From Cephalopachus bancanus (taxonomy: Eukaryota; Chordata; Mammalia; Primates; Tarsiidae), in NCBI GenBank assembly GCA_027257055.1, contig JAPVLO010000207.1, positions 416,001 to 480,000 of the forward strand: DNA of 64,000 nucleotides. Direction: 5' to 3'. Position 1 is the stretch's first letter. The number at the start of each line of letters is the position of its first letter. The position numbers and the translations under genes were made by a program. Shown here in pieces: positions 57,883-64,000 of this stretch. The notes beneath the pieces are model-generated. The model was given only the letters and a program-made list of their open reading frames with translations. It did no database searches and was not told where the DNA came from.

Positions 57883-59552
57883 AGCTCTGCTTTATGCATC
57901 TTATCTTGGTGGATAATGGTAGTTATTTATATATGAATACTGCCTTACAGCGTATAAAAGATTTTCACATACATTTTTTCCATCAGATTTATATTCTGTC
58001 TTTTCAGAAGAAGAAGTGATGTGGCTGGGTACAGAAGACATAGTAAAACAACACTTCATTGTGTTTTCCTTGGGATAGTGGAAGGAATGGGAATTTTGAA
58101 ATCAGATTCTGGTTCCTCCTTTTACTAACTGTTCAGCTTGGGCTTTGGTTTACTTATTTGGTAAAATAGAATTGGTAACATTTTTCCTCATAGAATTGTT
58201 TTAGAGTATTACATAAATTAAACGTAATTAACACATGGGAACAATGCTTGATGCACAGATGACTGGCAAAGGGAGGTCTTAATCATGTTAATAACATAGA
58301 AACAGATAACCAGCCCCAAAGAAAGAAGAACATGCAAGTGCCCAAATCTTGTTAATGAACATGGTGGTTGTGAATGGCCTTCAACTCTGACCCTGAGTTC
58401 CTTAGCAGAATACATACCAGTTTCTCAAGGACAACTTTTTTTTCTTTTTAAGTTTTATATTTTAATGAAATTTATATAGCTATTTAAGGCAATGTTGAAT
58501 GATATAATAGTAATTCTTATTTTTTTAAACCAAGAAGTACGTTTTTTTCCTTGTTTTTACAACCACCATGACAGTATTCTTATCATTTTTACAACAAATA
58601 CTTGTATGTTCTTGGCTTCTAATAGCTCTCTTATAAAGACTGCTGATAAACTCCAGTGTGTTACATAAAATTACAACCACTCTGAGGAACTGAGCTAATG
58701 GCATCTGTGTAGATTTCTGGTGCTCTAATAGAAAAATGGAGTTTAAAATACCCAGGGACATGGGTATATCTCATACCTCTTAAAAATCACTTCTTTCTGT
58801 TGGAATTTTGTTAAGAGTTGGAGAGTAATTCAAGGCCTTGAGTTCTATAGTTCATACTCTGTATTCTGTATTTCCAACCAAGGACAGATTCATAAACTTT
58901 GGGAAACGGGTATTGGCTTTCTACCAGGAAGGAAAAGCCGTGCAACTTATGGTTTTGCTTGTATTAAAATATTATTTCATTTAATTCTTATAATAGTCCT
59001 GGGAGGGAAGGGGACTGACCTAACATTTAATTCCCTCTTAAGTACCAGATACTGACCTTTTCTTCCATTTATAAATGGGAGGCTGGCTCTGTGCTGAGGG
59101 ATCAGGTGATCAAGCACATTTCAAAAATTCCTCCTCTCTCTCCTTTGTCATCTCTTGGGCCACAAATGCTAGGCAGGGATTGCCCTTTACTTTATCTGTG
59201 CGACCGGTCATGATCTGGAAATGGCTGTCATCACTTCTAGATAATATCAGCCCTGGGCTTTTGTTGAATGAAGCCTATATCACAAGTAAATCATAAGATT
59301 ACAGTGACCAGAGAGAGGTACTACTTGGAAGGTGATTATTCCTGAAGATTAAAACGGGTCAGGGCAGGCAGGTGACTACCTTCCAAATGCATGAAGTGCT
59401 CCTTGGTGTGTGCTATTCTTGTTGTTCAGAGGCAGGTGGAATAAGGGGAATTTGAGCCACAGAATCTGCATGTGTGTCCTTTTAGCCTTGCATGCCTTTT
59501 CCTTTTTGCAGCATGATACTGGAAAACAGGAAAACTGCTATGATCACAATCA
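57883..59552. other. Unique DNA with a MIR
   Basis: Apart from the MIR at 58.1 kb, no gene or repeat is identified. 58440-58760 is AT-rich; 58970-59075 has a faint MIR/L2 pattern. Confidence 0.4.
58095..58265 (+). mobile_element. MIR SINE
   Basis: 'gaaatcagattctggttcct', 'ttcagcttgggctttggttt', 'tcctcatagaattgttttag' and 'attaacacatgggaacaatg' follow the MIR core order in an eroded form. Confidence 0.65.
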
Positions 59553-59554
59553 GT

Positions 59555-59837
59555 TGTTTTTTTGAGTTGGGATTTCACTCTGTTGCAGTGACACAATTCC
59601 AGCTCACCACAGCCTTGACCTCCTGGGCCCAGGTGATCCTTCCACCTCAGCCTCCCAAGTAGCTGGGATTATAGGACACACCACCATGCCTGGGTGTTGT
59701 TTTTTTTATATATATTTCGTAGAGATGAGGTCTCACTCTTTTGCCCAGGCTGGTCTCAAACTCCTGGGCTCAAGCAGTCCTCTTGCTTCAGCCTCCCAAA
59801 GTGCTGGGATTAGAGGCATGAACCAATGTGCCTGGCC
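59555..59837 (-). mobile_element. Alu SINE, older antisense
   Basis: Antisense dimer ('gagttgggatttcactctgt', a deletion after 'gttgcagtg', 'cttgacctcctgggcccagg', 'caatgtgcctggcc'). Older type. Confidence 0.87.
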
Positions 59838-60071
59838 ACAGTTTTTAATGTAAAGAAAAGTTGATAATAGTGTTTTATTGACGTAGGGCAAATTCAGGCT
59901 TTGGAGCCTAGGGATGAAGCGGAATGTAGAGATGTAGGCAGCTGGCTCCTTGGATGAGATCCAAGTCTAAAAGTCTGACAGTAAAAGTGAAAAGGTGTCT
60001 AAAAATAAAAGAGTGGCTTTATTTCAGTGGATATCTGTGGCATCTCAGATAATGTACTTTCTTATGCTTTC

Positions 60072-60201
60072 TTTTTTTTCCCCCCTAATTTTTAGTTTTG
60101 TAGAGATGGGGTTTAACTACTTTAACTCCTGGGCTCAAGCAATCCTTCTGCCTGGGCCTCCCAAAATGCTGGGATTATAGCATGAGCTACCACACCTGGC
60201 C
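60072..60201 (-). mobile_element. Antisense Alu left monomer
   Basis: 'ttttagttttgtagagatgg' to 'gagctaccacacctggcc', left arm only, with a T/C-rich tail. Confidence 0.8.
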
Positions 60202-60261
60202 CATATCTTATTCTTTTACATATATGTGTTCATAAATAATGTATAGTATTGCCCGTTTTAT

Positions 60262-61400
<1,139 letters not shown>

Positions 61401-62235
61401 ATATATATGAAATATGAAAGTAGCTAGTTTGCTGTTCCCTGCCTGACTCTAGGGATAGTTTTATCTTGCCCAGTGTAATAGACTACAAGCAGAGTTGTAC
61501 CTTTTCCTTGAGCATTCTTACTTCTTCATTATAGCTGAAAGCTGGCTTTTCTCTGAAGATCTTACTTTCCTTGTGACCCTCTCTAATGAGGCCACTTTGC
61601 CTCCTCCCTGAACCATTTCATACTCCCTACGTCATTTCCAAGCCCTGCCTGGCAACCTTTTCCATTAAAAATTAGTATTTCCCTTTATTTATGTCCCCTC
61701 TCCCCATTCTTGTGCGGTCACCTACCTTTTGTCTTCAGGTTAATTGCTTACAACCTTCTTCATATGTCATTAGGACTTGAAGATTCATAATGAGACTCCT
61801 TCAGTGCTCTGGGCTCACATGCCTCCGTCCTTTTTAAGAGCTTCATCTCCCTTCTTCTTACTACCATACTCATAGCACAGCCACCCCGTTCCACTTTCAG
61901 GATCCATAGCTATGAAATTCCCTCCCTGTCCCGTGTCCTGTCTCCTGTCTGTCTACACCTCCTGCTCCTTCATTGCCCCCTCCCGACAGCTGATTCTCCA
62001 GCCCTTCTCTGCTTGAATAGCCCTTGAGCCCCCCTGCAGGCCATCTACTTATTTTTATATTCCGCCTCATCCTCAAAGGCAAGAATTCTCTTCGTGCACT
62101 TGTTGCTTACCTCCATCCTCTCTCTCCCTTGTCCTTCCTATGGTCTTCAGTCCTGGTAGTCACATGGTCAGATTTTCTGCCATAGCCCCTACATTACTGA
62201 GTGCTGCTTCATCTTTCAGAAGCATAGTCCCTGAC
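61401..62235. other. Unique or L2-derived non-coding DNA
   Basis: Pyrimidine-rich sequence that may be further eroded L2. No gene. Confidence 0.4.
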
Positions 62236-62239
62236 CCAT

Positions 62240-62825
62240 CGTTCCTTTCTCAGAAAGTTTCTGTGTTTCCCCAGAGAAAAGTGAAGATTGCTAATTTGAC
62301 TCTCAAAGGCCTCTAAGAGGTGACATATCACATATCTGTCTTTCCAACTCTCTTTCTCCCTGGTCTACTTTCAATTAAACTCCCATAAGACTGAATGAAC
62401 ATCTTGTTCTTCATATGCCTTCTACCTTCCTGCCTCCAAGCCTTTGCCTATGTAGTTCCATCTGCCTAGGAATGCCCCTTTATTTTTTTGCCTTTTGATC
62501 TTCCAAGGCCCAGTGCAAAGGCCACCCTCCGTGAAGGCTTCCTGATCCTTTAGTTGGAAGTAATACTCCTTTACCTAATGCATTGCATCTCTCTAATGGC
62601 ATCTCTCTAGTGGCATTTAATTTCATCTTTCTAATGTCACTTCAAATAGTCTTCTTGGTATTTACTAGATGTATGTGTCTATTTTATCCACTTACTACTA
62701 GAGTAGAAGCTTTTTGAGGATGAACTCGTGTCTGATACATTTTGGTATCTCAACCAGCATTAAGCTTGTTGGCTTATGCATAGTCAGTGTTTGGTATGTA
62801 TGATTTTAAGTATGAATGGAAGGAG
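62240..62825 (+). mobile_element. L2 LINE 3' region, sense
   Basis: Sense L2 order: 'tctcaaaggcctctaagagg', 'cctccaagcctttgcctatg', 'tccatctgcctaggaatgcc', 'tgatcttccaaggcccagtg', 'cactactagagtagaagctt' style 3' part ending near 'aagtatgaatgga'. A small internal duplication 'gcatctctctaatggcatc' lies near 62585. Confidence 0.7.
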
Positions 62826-63776
62826 GAAAGGCTGTTGGTCTGCCTTACCGGGAACTATACTTAAAATTCCCCTTTCTCCTGCTCAAGTGGGAGAAGAATC
62901 AGACTCATAACTTGACCTGGGCCAACAGATGAGTAGCTTAAGCTCCTGACCCACACTGTACCTGTGGAAAACTGAAGCTTGTTCTGCCATGGGAGCAGAA
63001 GTCTTGAGTACCAAGAGTTTTGTCGGGATGTTTTTGGTTTTAGGGAGTCAGACTGGGTACATTCCATGCACTGTAGGGGAGAGGATTTCGAAGTGGCACA
63101 GAAAAAGGAAACACCTAGCATGTTCTTGGCAGAGCTAGATGCAGAGAGCCTAGAGAGCCTGATGACTCCAAGATGAGGGTTTTATTTTGACCGAGTCAGG
63201 CCATGTTCATTCTCCCTCGCCTCCTGAGGCTGAGCCGCAGTTGAATATGGGAAAAACACTATGGGCGTGATATTTGCCCCTCTCTCTGCCTTGGGACCAT
63301 GAGTCATAGTTTAACTCTTCATCTCAAACAACCTTCTGTCTCACTCTGTGCAACTACTGTTTGTCCATTTTGGCCTGTCTCACCTTTCCTCTCCCACAGA
63401 AACCCTGTCCTTAGCTGATCTAGCCCCTCCGCCCCTACCCACTGTCCTCTAGAGTACTTTCTTGGTATCCCACTTTTGGGTTGTTTGCTGTTGTGTCTCA
63501 TTTCCCTGCATCAGTCTGTGAGCTCCCTGAGTGCAAGACTCATATCTCATTTTCTTTTTCTGTCTGCTGAAAACAAAGTCGTGGTCAGTAATCACTGTTG
63601 ATGGTATTGGGCCTGGTATTGGAACTTGGAAGAAACTCAGCCTTAGCTGGTTCTCCAGCTAAGAAACTCAGCTTCAGCTGGTTCTCCAGAGGCTGGGTCT
63701 GTGGAGGCAATGCTCGTTCATCTTTACAGTCCTTTGGCATCCAAGAGAGGAGAGTGGGTTTCTCAGATTCTGGTTT
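62826..63776. other. Mostly unique DNA; short L2-like 3' trace
   Basis: 63505-63570 resembles an L2 3' end ('gtctgtgagctccctgagtg'). No gene supported. Confidence 0.4.
63630..63690 (+). repeat. 31-nt tandem duplication
   Basis: aagaaactcagccttagctg... at 63630-63660 is followed directly by aagaaactcagcttcagctg... at 63661-63690, with only a few mismatches. Confidence 0.9.
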
Positions 63777-64000
63777 TGACTGGGTTTGGTGGCTCAACCT
63801 GTAATCCCAGCACTTTGGGAGGCTGAGGTGAGTGGATTACTTGAGCCAGTGGGTTCGAGAGCCTGGGCAACTTGGTGAGACCTCGTCTCTACAATAAATC
63901 AGAACTTAGCCAGGCATGTTAGCATGCATCTGTAGTTCTGGCTACTTGGAAGGCTGAGGCAGAAGGATCTCTGGAGCCCAGCAGGTCAACACTGGGGTGG
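63777..64000 (+). mobile_element. Alu SINE, cut by the window end
   Basis: Sense copy of the local subfamily ('ctgggtttggtggctcaacc', 'gtgagacctcgtctctacaa', 'taaatcagaacttagccagg') running off the right edge within its right arm. Confidence 0.92.

Overview
The window is mammalian nuclear DNA and almost certainly primate. It holds about 45 Alu-type SINEs (7SL-derived dimers and monomers), LINE-1 pieces of several ages, L2, MIR and CR1/L3-like fossils, one MER5-type DNA transposon and long dinucleotide microsatellites. The youngest Alus are not human-type. They share 'ggctcagcctgtaatccca', 'gagcccgcgggttcgagac', 'ctctacaataaatc' and 'gagactccaactc' instead of the human AluJ/S/Y diagnostic bases. 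No tRNA-derived SINE of the galago/loris kind was seen. I infer a non-anthropoid primate, most likely a lemuriform, with tarsier as the alternative. Nothing bacterial, no complete gene and no complete intact transposon was found.

Layout. 1-13.3 kb: intergenic or intronic DNA with about a dozen Alus, including an Alu inside an Alu at 2.2-2.8 kb. 13.4-16.3 kb: repeat-poor, with a small CpG-richer patch at 13.4-13.8 kb that I could not identify. 16.3-18.5 kb: a local duplication made of an Alu right arm, its (AAT)n tail and unique flank, then a (CA)26 microsatellite. 22.2-28.7 kb: repeat-dense, with a CR1/L3 fossil holding an internal L1 ORF2 scrap, an L1M 3' UTR cut by an Alu piece, three head-to-tail antisense Alus, and an Alu-monomer/L1 chimera inside an older LINE. 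30.4-31.2 kb: a second L1 3' piece joined to an Alu left arm, both inside one 17-nt target-site duplication. 32.5-33.6 kb: an L2 split by an Alu.

36.0-36.9 kb is the only part that looks like a gene. A CpG island carries a short candidate first coding exon (11 codons from a strong-context ATG, ending at a good splice donor). It is preceded by a 90-nt candidate exon with stops in all frames. A further exon-like segment lies at 39.4-39.5 kb, also ending in phase 0. The simplest model is the alternative 5' ends of a plus-strand gene whose body lies beyond the right edge, so 36.8-64 kb would be its first intron. I could not name the gene. 42-44 kb has a cluster of four MIRs; 46-64 kb has L2 and L1M fossils split by Alus.

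Most long open frames are antisense Alu translations (for example 5194-5805, 16158-16721 and 26126-26663) and are not genes. I found no CRISPR array, operon, phage, rRNA or tRNA gene and no evidence of an undescribed biological system. The unusual content is retrotransposon structure and the unassigned promoter.
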